From Charina bottae (Eukaryota; Chordata; Lepidosauria; Squamata; Charinaidae), in contig JALMGJ010000002.1 of NCBI GenBank assembly GCA_023362775.1, forward strand, positions 33,013,414 through 33,077,413: 64,000 nucleotides of DNA, written 5' to 3'. Below, piece after piece: positions 55,456 through 64,000 of this stretch. The notes beneath the pieces were generated by a model that searched no databases, was not told the DNA's origin, and was given only the letters and a program-made list of their open reading frames with translations. Position numbers and translations under genes: made by a program. Numbering within the stretch: position 1 is the first letter of the stretch; each line of letters begins with the position of its first letter.

Positions 55456-55508
55456 GTCCAAGCATATTTTCAAGCTCAATGTACAAACATAGAAGGTTTC
55501 ATCTACAT

Positions 55509-55616
55509 CTATCTTTTCTCCCGCTCATGAATTTTAAGATGTCTAGAAAAGGCGGAACGGTCAGCAAAGCACCTCTTACATTTGGCGCATTTGTGATATT
55601 TCTCTCCAGTGTGAAT
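55509..55616 (-). pseudogene. C2H2 zinc-finger gene remnant: last finger and stop
   Basis: The minus strand reads IHTGEKYHKCAKCKRCFADR then SAFSRHLKIHEREKR and TAG (55,509-55,511). The HTGEKY linker and C-X2-C-X12-H-X3-H spacing make a textbook Kruppel-type finger; the stop shortly after suggests the end of a zinc-finger gene or of its processed copy. Further fingers, expected to the right, are replaced by L1-D. Finger residues at the DNA-reading positions remain. Whether other fingers survive outside the window is unknown. Confidence 0.85.
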
Positions 55617-55619
55617 TAA

Positions 55620-56430
55620 TTAAATATGGAGACTTTGAGAAAACAATGGAAAGTGAATATTCTGACTTTGAGAAAAAGATTGAACATGAAATGGAAAAAA
55701 CTGCTGGAGAGGTGAAACAAGGAACAGATTGAGTGGAGGTGTTATAAACTTAGATGGCTAATACTGAACAAGGGAGAGAAAAAGAGCTTGATAAAATGGC
55801 TCTGTTAGAACTTAGGGACATGGATTTTTGTCTGAGACTAAGAGGAGTTCCTGAGGTGAAAGGGGAAAATATTGTTGAAAAAATCCTACAGGCTTTGGCA
55901 AAATTATTGGATTGGGAGGAAGATAGAATGGAGGATGAATTAGATAAAGTTTTCCGCATCAACTCAAGATATGCAGCTGTAAATAATAAATAATAAATCA
56001 AGAGTTGTTTTGGTTCATTTTGCTAGAAGGAAAACAAGAGACTAGGTTTTGCAAACTCACTTTGAATCAAAATTAAATATTGACAATGTGGATATAATTG
56101 TTTTGAAACAGATTCCTGTAAGGATTTTGAGGAAGAGAAAGGACTATGCTTTCTTAAGAGAGATTTTGAAAAAGAATAAAATTGTTTTTCAATGGGAAAG
56201 ATTGGAAGGTGTAAGTTATACGTTCTAACAGCAAAGATTCAGATTGACCTCCATCGATAAGGCCAAGGATTTCTTGGTAGATATGGATCTAGTTTGGATT
56301 GGGGTGTAGATGAAAAACCTGCACCTGGAACTAGTCCCCAAGAATCTGTTCTACAAGGTGTAGACATGGGTGCTACATCTAAGGACTTTGATCAGATGTC
56401 TGCTTAATCATGGCTTGCACTTACCTTACT
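55620..56430 (+). pseudogene. L1-D ORF1 remnant
   Basis: SEYSDFEKKIEHEMEKTAGE (coiled coil), stops, then 55,754-55,993 DKMALLELRDMDFCLRLRGV and QALAKLLDWEEDRMEDELDK, then TNHVVLVHFARRK-like and LRKRKDYAFLREILKKNKIVFQW in other frames to about 56,390. It matches L1-C ORF1 (CLRLRGIPEKK). Several stops and frameshifts. Confidence 0.85.
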
Positions 56431-56469
56431 TGGAATGTGAATGAGGCAAATGCCCCACACAAAAGCCAA

Positions 56470-56712
56470 AGAGCCAGTGCTGTCCAATGACACTTCCGCG
56501 GTCATGTGCCAGCATGACGCACGCAGAACGCTGTTACCATCCCACTGAAGTGGTTCCTATTTATCTACTTGCATTTGCATGCTTTCAAATTGCTAGGTTG
56601 GCAAGAGCTGGGGCGAGTGCGGGAGCGCACTCCATCGTGCGGTGCTCAGGTCTCAAACCGCCAGCCTTCCAATCGACAAGCCTGGCGTTTCTTAACCAAT
56701 GAGCCATCACAC
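56470..56712 (-). mobile_element. tRNA-derived SINE, copy 2
   Basis: Same family as 2,344-2,672: shares 'gccaaagagccagtgctgtcc', 'cttgcatttgcatgctttc', and the end 'cgacaagcctggcgtttctta'. The leading 'aaaggtaaagg' part is missing. Again within the endonuclease region of an L1. Confidence 0.75.
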
Positions 56713-57718
56713 CCCTCATATAAGGAAAAAGATATTAAATATTTGATGAATAAAAATTTGGGAGAGGAATTAATTTCGGCAGGTTTGAAGAAGATAAATG
56801 GACATGTAATATATGTTAAACCACAATTGAAACCATGTTTATTGCTTTCTGATTAACATGGTAGATATGTAGCAGTGGAAGTCGAGCTTAATGGACTTAA
56901 ATCTATTGTTGTGGGGATATATGTACCAAATGAGGATAAAAGTAAATTTTCTGGACATCTTCTGAATGAATTATTGTCTTTTTCATTTCAAAGCTGGTGT
57001 CTACTAGGAGATTGGAATGGTGTAACCTCCCGATGTGGGCTTCCAGTGGGGAACATGCTGACTGAACAGCCTTGTCCATGAGCTCCACAGACAGAACTGA
57101 CAACATGTTTTTTTTTTCAGGCTGAGGCTTTTACCTGCTTAAGAAAAAGCTTGGAATTATCCCATTTCATCCTTCAAACTGTCGCCTTGCAGCCTGAGAA
57201 TCGCAAACAGCGAAGACCTGGTAAGAGACGACAGGAGGTTGGGAAGCCATCATTTCCAACCCGCATTTGTAGCCTTAAAGGGACATTAGGTTGAGCCCCC
57301 CCCCATTTCTAAATCACTCAATTTGTATTTTTTTTTAAGTTTTCTTACCCTAAGAGAGGCTTTCTACAACAAGAAAAAGTGGACTCTCTTGGTGCCTATC
57401 ATTATTTCTGGATTAATTTCAAAAACTTTTTTTGTTTAGTCTTTGGCTTACTTCCCATCTAAATTTTAAGGAGGACTGAGAATAACTAATCATCTCCCCA
57501 TTACTATTTTTGTATTTAATTTGAAGTACTTAACTTTTTCCTACATGTTGAATCTGTCATTCTGAGTTTTCATTTTTCTGTTCACTTTCCATAGTTGCTG
57601 GTTAGCACATTTTTCCTTTGTCAATTACACTTAATAACTTTGCAAGCCTTTCATTAACCCATTAGCTCCTATCTGCGTTAGTTTAGTATCCAGGGGGCGC
57701 CATAATCATGCCTGAAAT

Positions 57719-57976
57719 ATGGACGACCTTAAGGAAATCTCCTCAGAGCTTCATTCTGGGCTTCATTGTGATTTCAAACAGATTTTCCATGAAACCCGTC
57801 AAACCATTCTGCAAGATATTCAGGATGTTGCAGAAAATATCAGTTGTAAACTGTGTCAACTGGCTGAAGAAGTTCTGGGCGGGAAGGAAGAAGTTTATCA
57901 AGAGGGGGATATTTTTCCCGACACTGAGAACAGACTCTCCAAAGAAATGACAGGGGTGACGAACATACTTTGGTGA
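57719..57976 (+). pseudogene. L1-E ORF1 N-terminal fragment
   Basis: MDDLKEISSELHSGLHCDFK, QIFHETRQTILQDIQDVAEN, KLCQLAEEVLGGKEEVYQEG: a helical, coiled-coil-like N-terminus in the expected place for ORF1. Stops at 57,974-57,976, with weaker continuation in other frames to about 58,130. Confidence 0.6.
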
Positions 57977-58633
57977 AGAAGGAATTAAAGTTTGACTTGC
58001 AAGATACTGAGGAGGCTGTTTTTATGAAGGATTGTTTTGAGAACAAAGCTATGTTATGTGGGAGGTTTTCTACTGAGGACTTTGATTTTTTAAGGAGGGC
58101 AGTTGGGCTGTTTAATTTTTTAAGAAAAATGTCTTATGCATAATATGGAGACAAGTAAATGTTCTGGTATATTTTGATGTGGGATAAGAAATTAAGAATA
58201 TGTATTTGGATAGATATTAAGGCTTGTATGATTCCAGTTTTCTTTAATGATTTAAAGTTTGTTTGATCTTTTAAGATTTATAAGATATAAGAATAAGTGT
58301 TTGGTTTTAGGTTCAATAGGGTTAAGATTGTTATAGTATTATTAAGTATAAAAGTAGACAATTTAAATGTTTTTATAATTTGATTTTTATTATAGTTGCC
58401 AGAAATATATAGAATAGTGGTAGGAAGGAAATATTTAAATAAATGGGTTCCTTTGGGAGGGGTGGGAAGTTGATTTACAGGTTTATATTTTTGTTTATTT
58501 TTGTCTATATATAAGGGGAAGGAGAAATTATCTTTAGTGATTTTTATAATGTGTCTATGGAATGATTTATAGAAATAATGTGATCTTGGCTAGACTTAGA
58601 GTAAGGGATTAATTATGGAAATTGCTGTATATT

Positions 58634-60275
58634 TGTCCTGTTCAGCTGGTCCACTTGGACTACAAAGCCTACTTGGGTTTAAGAATAACTTCCCTATTAA
58701 ACACAATTATTTATAAGGATTAGTCCATCAGCTTGCTGGGCATTTAGCAAGACTGGTACACTGAGGTAGACAGTAAGAAGCAGTTGGCTCAATTGACTAC
58801 AGTCCTCTTTAAACAAGCTTCTCTGGAACTGGATTCCCAATGGCAGGATTCTGTGGAACTGGATTCACTTGACAGGATTCTCAGGAACTGGATTCACTAG
58901 ACAGGATACTCTGGAGCTGGATACACTAGGCAGGATACTCTGGAACTGGATTCAGTAGGCAGGATACTCTGGAGTAACTGGAACTGCTGGAAGAAGACTG
59001 GGCTGGATTCCTGGAGTAACTGGAACTGCTGAAAGCAGACTGGGCTGGATTCCTGGAGTAACTGGAACTGCTGGAAGCAGACTAGGTTGAATCCCTGGAG
59101 TAACTGGAACTGCTGGAAGCAGACTGGGTTGAATCCCTGGAGTAACTGGAACTGCTGAAAGCAGACTGGGCTGGATTCCTGGAGTAACTGGAACTGCTGG
59201 AAGCAGACTGGGCTGGATTCCTGGAGTAACTGGAACTGCTGAAAGCAGACTGGGCTGGATTCCTGGAGTAACTGGAACTGCTGGAAGCAGACTAGGTTGA
59301 ATCCCTGGAGTAACTGGAACTGCTGGAAGCAGACTGGGTTGAATCCCTGGAGTAACTGGAACTGCTGAAAGCAGACTGGGCTGGATTCCTGGAGTAACTG
59401 GAACTGCTGGAAGCAGACTGGGCTGGATTCCTGGAGTAACTGGAACTACTGAAAGCAGACTGGGTTGGTACCACTAGGTAACTTGCCTAGAGCAAGGCAA
59501 GACTGGCACGCTTCTGGAAAAAAAACCCTGGAAAAGGAATAAGGCTGTGGGGTTTTATCGGGACAGGAAACATGGGGAAAGGCAAGGTACTTAGCTGAGG
59601 CTTGGAAACGCTGCTGATCCAAAGCCACTGAACGCTGCGAGGATGGCAACCTGAATGAGCAATGAGCGGAGGCTCTGTTCCTCCTCACAGCTGAAGAGAT
59701 CTGAGCTTCTGTGGCAGCTGGGGTGAATTCTGAGATGGTGAAAGCTGCTGGCTCTGTTGAGGCTTCAGGAGAGGCTTCACCACAAAACACAGGGTGAAGC
59801 TTGCTGGGCAAGGTAAGCTGCTCTCTGTAGGGATGAGGTTCTGAAGATCGGCTGCTATCAGGAAGTCCTGAAGGTCGGTTGTCACCGGCAGCCTCTTGCC
59901 GGCTCTGAACTCCTTTTAACTTTCCCTCTGTGGGTTTTTTTCTCTTTGAGACCCAATCGGCTCTCTCTCTGTTTGGCACGCTTCTCAGCCCACCTTTGTC
60001 TTGCACTGATTGGTGCTTCTGCGTTAGTAACTGGTTCTTGGCCAATTGATGCACTCGGATTCTCCCGTGCAGCTGAGTCAATCACAAAAGAGTTCTTATG
60101 CAGCTGCCTCCATGGCGTCTGTCTGTCTGGCTTCTTCGCATCATGAATGCTGCCTGGGGTTCTGAACTCCTGACCCTGCTGGAAGGTTTCATTTCTCCTG
60201 TTAGGAGCAGAGTTTTGCCTTTGCTGGTAAGTTTCATTTTCCTCTTCAGAGTCAGAACCTAGCTGGGCTCTGACA
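58634..60275 (-). repeat. Long LTR with VNTR inside L1-E (1,642 bp)
   Basis: TG...CA ends (TGTCCTGTTCAGC at 58,634; GGGCTCTGACA to 60,275) and the 5-bp duplication ATATT at 58,629-58,633 and 60,276-60,280. Read on the minus strand it begins TGTCAGAGCCCAGC, the usual look of an LTR start, and has GATAAAACC as a TATA-like box near 59,555. I take it as a solo LTR of an unidentified element. The unusual length is due to the VNTR. Confidence 0.8.
58850..59470. repeat. 42-bp VNTR in the LTR
   Basis: Unit: CTGGAGTAACTGGAACTGCT followed by GGAAGCAGACTGGGCTGGATTC, about 12 copies from 58,972 to 59,465, preceded by degenerate 'ctggaactggattca..aggcaggat' units from 58,850. Variants (GAAAGC/GGAAGC; GGGCTGGATTCC/AGGTTGAATCCC) alternate in a pattern suggesting higher-order duplication. 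Confidence 0.93.
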
Positions 60276-60632
60276 ATATTCTTGTAGTTGAAAGTCGGAA
60301 GTCATCTTGTAATCTCTTAAAAATCTCTTTTCATTTTCCGTTTTCTCACTTTTTTCCTTTTTCTTTTTGTAGTTTTTTTCTTTTTGTAGTTTTTATCTTT
60401 GCTTTAAGCTTAATAAAATTCTTCTTTAATAAAAAAAAAAGGAATGGTGTAACCTCCCCACGATTGGACAGGACATCGGAAAAGGAAATTAAGATATAAA
60501 ATGTATAAAATGTTGTTGCAATTGAATTTAGAAGATGAATATGTTAAAGATTGTATGATTAAATGGGCTAAGAATGTTGGGTATAATATGCTTGAACAAT
60601 GGGAGAATATGTGGAACAAAGGTATGAATGTA

Positions 60633-60756
60633 TTGTCGAAGGCTTTCACGGCCGGAGTTCAATGGCTGTTGTGGGTCTTCCGGGCTGTGTGGCCGTGTTC
60701 TGGAAGTTGTGGTTCCTAACGTTTCGCCAGCATCTGTGGCCAGCATCTTCAGATGA
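60633..60756 (-). mobile_element. PLE terminal fragment
   Basis: 'gggtcttccgggctgtgtgg' and 'ttcctaacgtttcgccagca' match the PLE end at 27,359-27,470. No coding part. Confidence 0.8.
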
Positions 60757-61738
60757 AACTTCAGATGGGGAACAACAGGCTTCAGCTGAACCCTGGTAAG
60801 ACGGAGTGGCTGTGGATTGATGGTTCTTCTGGATCTGGGAAATTATCATCTTTGGTTCTGAATGGGGTTGCACTTCCCCATTCAGAATCAGTGCGGAATC
60901 TGGGGGTCCTTCTGGATTCACGACTCGTGCTCGAGGAGCAGGTGGCAGTCGTGGCCAGAAGGGCCTTTGCGCAACTTTGTGTTGTGCGCCAGTTACGCCC
61001 TTTCCTGGATCAGGAGTCCCTCCGTACAGTCACTCATGCCCTGGTCATCTCCCACAGACTACTGCAATGTGCTTTTCATGGGGCTACCCTTGAAGAGTAT
61101 CCGGAAGCTATAACTGGTCTAGAATGCGGCTGCGAGCGCAGTTATTGGTGCCCCTAGATCGGCCCATGTGACACCTCTGCTGCGCCAGCTGCATTGCGTG
61201 CCGGTATGCTTCTGGGTGCAATTCAAGGTGTTGGTTTTGACCTTTAAAGCCCTACATGGCATGGGACCAGGGTATCTGAGGGACCGCCTCATCCCCATAA
61301 CTTCAAACTGTCCCACTCGATTATGTAGAGAGGGCATGCTCCGGACCCCGTCGGTAAGGGAGTTTTGTTTGGCGGGGTCCAGAAGGCGGGCCTTCTCGGC
61401 AGTGGCGCCTGCCCTTTGGAACAACCTGCCCCCAGAGGTGAGGCAGGCCCCATCGCTCCTGTCCTTCCGGAAGAACCTAAAAACCTGGTTTTGCTGCCTC
61501 GCGTGGGATGGGAACAGGAATAGTTCCTCGTGGGGATGGCTGGTGCCATAGAGCCCTTTTAAAGATTGTGGTCTGCCTTCTTGGATTTTCTACTTAATTT
61601 ATAATAATAATTAATTGTATATTGTATTTTTATGTGTTTTTATAACGGAATTTTAATCTCTATGTTTGTAAACTGCCCAGAGTCCCCTTGTGGGAGATGG
61701 TGCGGTGATAGAAGTCGAAACATAAAATAAAAAAATAA
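60757..61738 (+). mobile_element. L2 LINE, 3' third
   Basis: Begins in the RT at MGNNRLQLNPGKTEWLWIDG and runs to the tail 'aaactgcccagagtccccttg' and A-rich end at 61,738. Closely parallel to the L2 at 36,830-38,910 but sense. Confidence 0.9.
60771..61551 (+). pseudogene. L2 RT C-terminal part, frameshifted
   Basis: SVRNLGVLLDSRLVLEEQVA and VTHALVISH in the first frame; an extra base near 61,055 (ATCTCCCACAGACTACTGC) and another near 61,100 move the frame, and 61,168-61,551 gives TPLLRQLHCVPVCFWVQFKV and AFSAVAPALWNNLPPEVRQA to the natural stop. Confidence 0.87.
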
Positions 61739-62045
61739 AAATATTCTGCGGATGCAATAAGAGGAGAGAAATATTGATGTTTTGCCACTCTTACCGCCAC
61801 AAGGTAGGTCTTAACAGCGACTCTAGCTTGTGTTTGGTCAGATTCAGTCTTTGTTTTTCTCCAGCAGTGCTCTAGGCATCTCTTAACCCTCTTCAAGACC
61901 CTTAACTCCTCCATGAACCACAGGGAGTGTCGGGTCAAATGTGGCAAGAGAGGCCACTCAGGCGCAATACTGTCCATGGCCCCGGCCACCTCCCTATTCC
62001 AGGTTGCGGCCAGAACCTCCACTGGACCGTGCAGCAGATCGCTAT
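61739..62045 (-). mobile_element. L2 LINE, endonuclease-RT linker fragment
   Basis: Minus strand reads VEVLAATWNREVAGAMDSIA, LWFMEELRVLKRVKRCLEHC and VAVRVAKHQYFSPLIASAEY; its left part repeats 38,846-38,910 ('ctgcgga.gcaataagag.ggagaaatattga'). Confidence 0.82.
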
Positions 62046-62455
62046 AGAATTTCTGGAAGCTTGGCACTCAGACAAAGCAGCCATCAAAAGACACATAGAG
62101 GTAAACAACATTTACATACCATTCATAAGAGACAATAGAAAAGCCAGAAGACCAGAACACCTCTTTGCCAGCAATCAACAAGATATGCAAAGATTAACGC
62201 AAGATTTGCAGCAGAGGAGCAATCAAACAACACAATAGACCCTAATCAAGGAACTATTAACACAGTCAATCAACCAAGCAGCAAACAACAGCCCAATCAT
62301 GGAACTCCTAAGGAGAGAACAGCACCTCCACCAACAAAAACAGGACAAGCTATGGTATATAAACAGAGAGCAAGTCCCACTCCCTTTTCGCACTGAAGAT
62401 GTTGCCTAGTCTGGCAATGAAACAAGGCTCAGAGAGCACCAAGGACTCTACAGTT
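62046..62455 (+). mobile_element. PLE 3' fragment, sense
   Basis: EFLEAWHSDKAAIKRHIEVN and YIPFIRDNRKARRPEHLFAS match the PLE at 3,494-3,922, followed by the same 3' sequence ('gttgcctagtctggcaatgaaac'). GIY-YIG motif is not included. Confidence 0.87.
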
Positions 62456-62637
62456 GTATATTTTTGCTGTTCAATGTTGGAAGTCACCTTTGTATGTAAC
62501 CTTTTAAAGAACTTTTTTCTTGTGTTTCACACTTTTTAGTTTCTTTTTCTTATTCTGTTTGTAGTTTCTAGTTTTCCTGTAGTTTTTATCTTTGTTTCAA
62601 ATATAATAAAAAAAGTTTACTTGAAAAAAAAAACAAA
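62456..62637 (+). mobile_element. L1 3' UTR and poly(A)
   Basis: 'tgtagtttttatctttg'... 'aataaaaaaagtttacttgaaaaaaaaaa' parallels the L1-E 3' end at 60,281-60,440. Taken as the 3' end of L1-D. Confidence 0.75.
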
Positions 62638-62848
62638 AGTTGCAGTGGAGCACTACTTTTGTAGCTTTGATGCCCACAATGTACGCATATAAATGTGCCA
62701 CAATAATAACATGTTTGAGACTGATCCTGATATCTTTTGACACCTCACTCCATACCAACCCCCCCCCCCCAAAAATACCTTTGGCCAATCTGGCCAATAG
62801 TCTGAAACAAGACTCACTATGGTACTACTCTGTCCAGATGACACAATT

Positions 62849-63111
62849 GTAGATCACTTTTGCCGGTCCCTCTAAGAAAGAGCTTTCCAAACTTCTCACG
62901 TTGGCGACACACACCAACGGCAGTGGCGGCGATGGCGCGGCCTATAGTTTCTTTATGTGTCACTCTTAAACCCAGAAGTGCTGATGGGGGGAAGCGGCAC
63001 CCCACCAATCAGCGCTGCCATCGCTGCCGCCACAACAGCAATGGCGGCGCTGATTGGCGGGGGTAGATAACACAGGCGACACAGTAGATAACTTTCACCG
63101 GTCCCTCTAAG
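62849..63111. repeat. GC-rich element with direct and inverted repeats
   Basis: 'ccggtccctctaag' preceded by 'gtagat.act' occurs at 62,849-62,876 and 63,084-63,111. Between, 63,004-63,057 is an imperfect palindrome (CCAATCAGCGC... GCGCTGATTGG) in a GCC/GGC-rich setting. Could be a MITE or a duplicated promoter-like segment; no transposase. Confidence 0.6.
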
Positions 63112-63164
63112 ACATCGAATTAGTGACAGAAAAACATCCACCTTGGAAGTATAAAAACATAATG

Positions 63165-63251
63165 ATGTGTAGGTTTTTAACTTTTTATAATATGATTGTA
63201 AACCGCCCAGAGTCTACCATGGTATTGATGGGCAGTGATAAATCCAAATAA
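63165..63251 (+). mobile_element. L2-type 3' tail fragment
   Basis: 'gattgtaaaccgcccagagtc' ... 'gggcagtgataaatccaaataa' is the sense form of the tail seen at 61,665-61,735. Confidence 0.75.
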
Positions 63252-63716
63252 GTTCCAGTTGGGGAAGGAAGCCAAGTTGGTGAAGAGCATCTGAATTGGA
63301 GTAAGACACAGATGATGGGGAGCAACTTTCTCAATGTGCTTTCTGGTAAAGGGGGATTTTAGGATTGTCGACAGGCCTTGAGGCATCCATTTTATCAGAA
63401 TGCCCCTCACAGGTTCAGGGAATGCATCCACCAATCTGAAAACTTTGTGGAAAAATAGTTATGGTTGTTTTTGTTGTATGTGTGTGTGTTTTCTTTTTAT
63501 TTTGTTTCTAAGCTAAAGGCAGCTGCTATGATAGGAAATCAGATGGTGAGAGATTGACATGGCTTCCATAATACAGAGGCTGTCCAGCTGTGGCTTCAGT
63601 ACTGAGACAACATTTGTCCCAGCATAGACCCTATCTGAAATCTCAGCCATGGGCTTGGTGCCCCAGGAGACATTTCTGAGCTTCAGTTTTGTATTATTCA
63701 CTAACAATTTTTTCAT
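63252..63716 (-). other. Two unrecognised minus-strand reading frames, possibly exons
   Basis: 63,716-63,513 reads KKLLVNNTKLKLRNVSWGTK and PMAEISDRVYAGTNVVSVLK; 63,440-63,252 reads LVDAFPEPVRGILIKWMPQG and HHLCLTPIQMLFTNLASFPN. Both have protein-like composition, lack stops over 60 codons or more, and the second is preceded on the minus strand by TTTTCAG, a plausible splice acceptor. I do not recognise a family. They could be exons or retrocopy pieces of one host gene, or chance. Confidence 0.35.
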
Positions 63717-64000
63717 CTTCCCCTTGCTTCATAATTTTACACTATATATTTGGAGATGAACTTTGAAACAATTCCCAGAGCTTTGGCAAATGGAAAGAAA
63801 CATTACTATGATTTTCATAATTACAAGGGACATAATACTACAGCCATGTTCTAAACTCGCTCCTATGCCAGGTGAATAGATGGAAAAAAAGATGCCGAGG
63901 GGACTTGCCGGTGTGAATACATGTATTTTTATGATGCAACGTGAGGACAAATTAAAGAGGTCATTTAAAACACCGAGTGGAAGGAGAGACTTTGCTTATG
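63717..64000. other. Unassigned right edge
   Basis: No coding or repeat signal recognised in 284 bp. Confidence 0.5.

Larger units (their letters stand above)
57032..60440 (+). mobile_element. L1-E: ORF2-less L1 derivative
   Basis: Starts GATGTGGGCTTCCAGTGGGG (an L1 5' end like L1-A), has a 5' UTR, the beginning of ORF1, then AT-rich 3'-UTR-like sequence and ends AATAAAATTC...poly(A) at 60,440. There is no endonuclease or RT. A 1,642-bp LTR is inserted at 58,634-60,275. Without the LTR it is about 1.8 kb. It must have moved with proteins from another L1. Confidence 0.85.
57014..60458. repeat. 18-bp target duplication around L1-E
   Basis: GGAATGGTGTAACCTCCC at 57,014-57,031 and 60,441-60,458. 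L1-D endonuclease reads on as WNGVTSPRLDRTSEKE when the intervening DNA is removed. Confidence 0.94.
55617..62637 (+). mobile_element. L1-D: 5'-truncated L1 with many nested insertions
   Basis: Sense L1 starting in the ORF1 coiled coil (55,620), then ORF1 body, ORF2 endonuclease (56,410-57,031 and 60,459-60,495, contiguous after removing L1-E), an internal deletion, ORF2 C-terminal sequence (60,496-60,628; EDEYVKDCMIKWAKNVGYN) and probably the 3' UTR with poly(A) at 62,456-62,637. Within it lie a SINE, L1-E, PLE pieces and L2 pieces. The assignment of the 3' UTR to the same copy is inference. Confidence 0.8.

Noticed and set aside
58850..59470. Regularly repeated 42-bp units that could suggest a CRISPR-like array
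   Set aside because: Units are contiguous with no unique spacers, vary like a minisatellite, and sit in an LTR in a vertebrate genome.
57032..60440. An SVA-like composite retrotransposon (L1 5' part, VNTR, poly(A), target duplication)
   Set aside because: The VNTR portion has TG...CA ends and its own 5-bp duplication ATATT, so it is a later LTR insertion, not part of a composite that moved as one.
60757..62045. Twin-priming inversion of one L2
   Set aside because: The inverted part lies downstream of the A-rich tail, whereas twin priming would put it upstream; two insertions are more likely.

Overview
The window reads as repeat-dense vertebrate chromatin from a squamate reptile (lizard or snake). 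The basis is an exon-intron vomeronasal type-2 receptor (V2R) gene of the expanded reptile kind, three Bov-B (RTE) LINEs, L1 and L2 LINEs, Penelope-like elements (PLEs) with a GIY-YIG endonuclease, two chromodomain Ty3/Gypsy elements, a Ty1/Copia element and tRNA-derived SINEs. Nothing bacterial, plasmid or viral-particle-like was seen, and no tRNA, rRNA or CRISPR. The species cannot be fixed from the sequence.

Layout. 1-3,412: antisense L1 (L1-C), broken by L2 scraps and a SINE. 3,412-4,148: PLE fragment. 4,149-10,817: complete Gypsy element (Gypsy-A, minus strand) with two 341-bp LTRs and a 5-bp target duplication. 11,003-29,857: one nearly full-length Bov-B (Bov-B1, minus strand) stretched from about 3.2 to 18.9 kb by insertions. 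A 14.4-kb block inside an 18-bp target duplication holds two L1 copies, a Copia fragment, a second Bov-B and a Tc1 transposon. A PLE and a solo LTR, each with its own target duplication, lie further along. 30,337-41,903: a six-exon V2R gene on the plus strand, intact except for one CGA-to-TGA-type stop before TM6. Its introns hold an L2 with an open 565-codon reading frame and a solo Gypsy LTR. 42,446-52,197: Bov-B3 (minus) containing Gypsy-B (plus), which in turn contains an internally inverted PLE. 53,206-55,455: two hAT-type MITEs and a purine repeat. 55,509-55,616: the last C2H2 finger of a zinc-finger gene, cut by L1-D. 55,617-62,637: L1-D, carrying an ORF2-less L1 (L1-E), which carries an LTR with a 42-bp VNTR, plus L2 and PLE pieces. 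62,638-64,000: duplicated and inverted repeat sequence and two unrecognised reading frames on the minus strand.

The only clear host genes are the V2R, most likely a recent pseudogene, and the zinc-finger remnant. Everything else recognised is mobile DNA, mostly dead: no transposon here has a complete undamaged coding set. The value of the window lies in its readable insertion history, where many elements still have exact target duplications, and in how insertions meet the V2R gene. I found no evidence of a wholly new type of genetic system.
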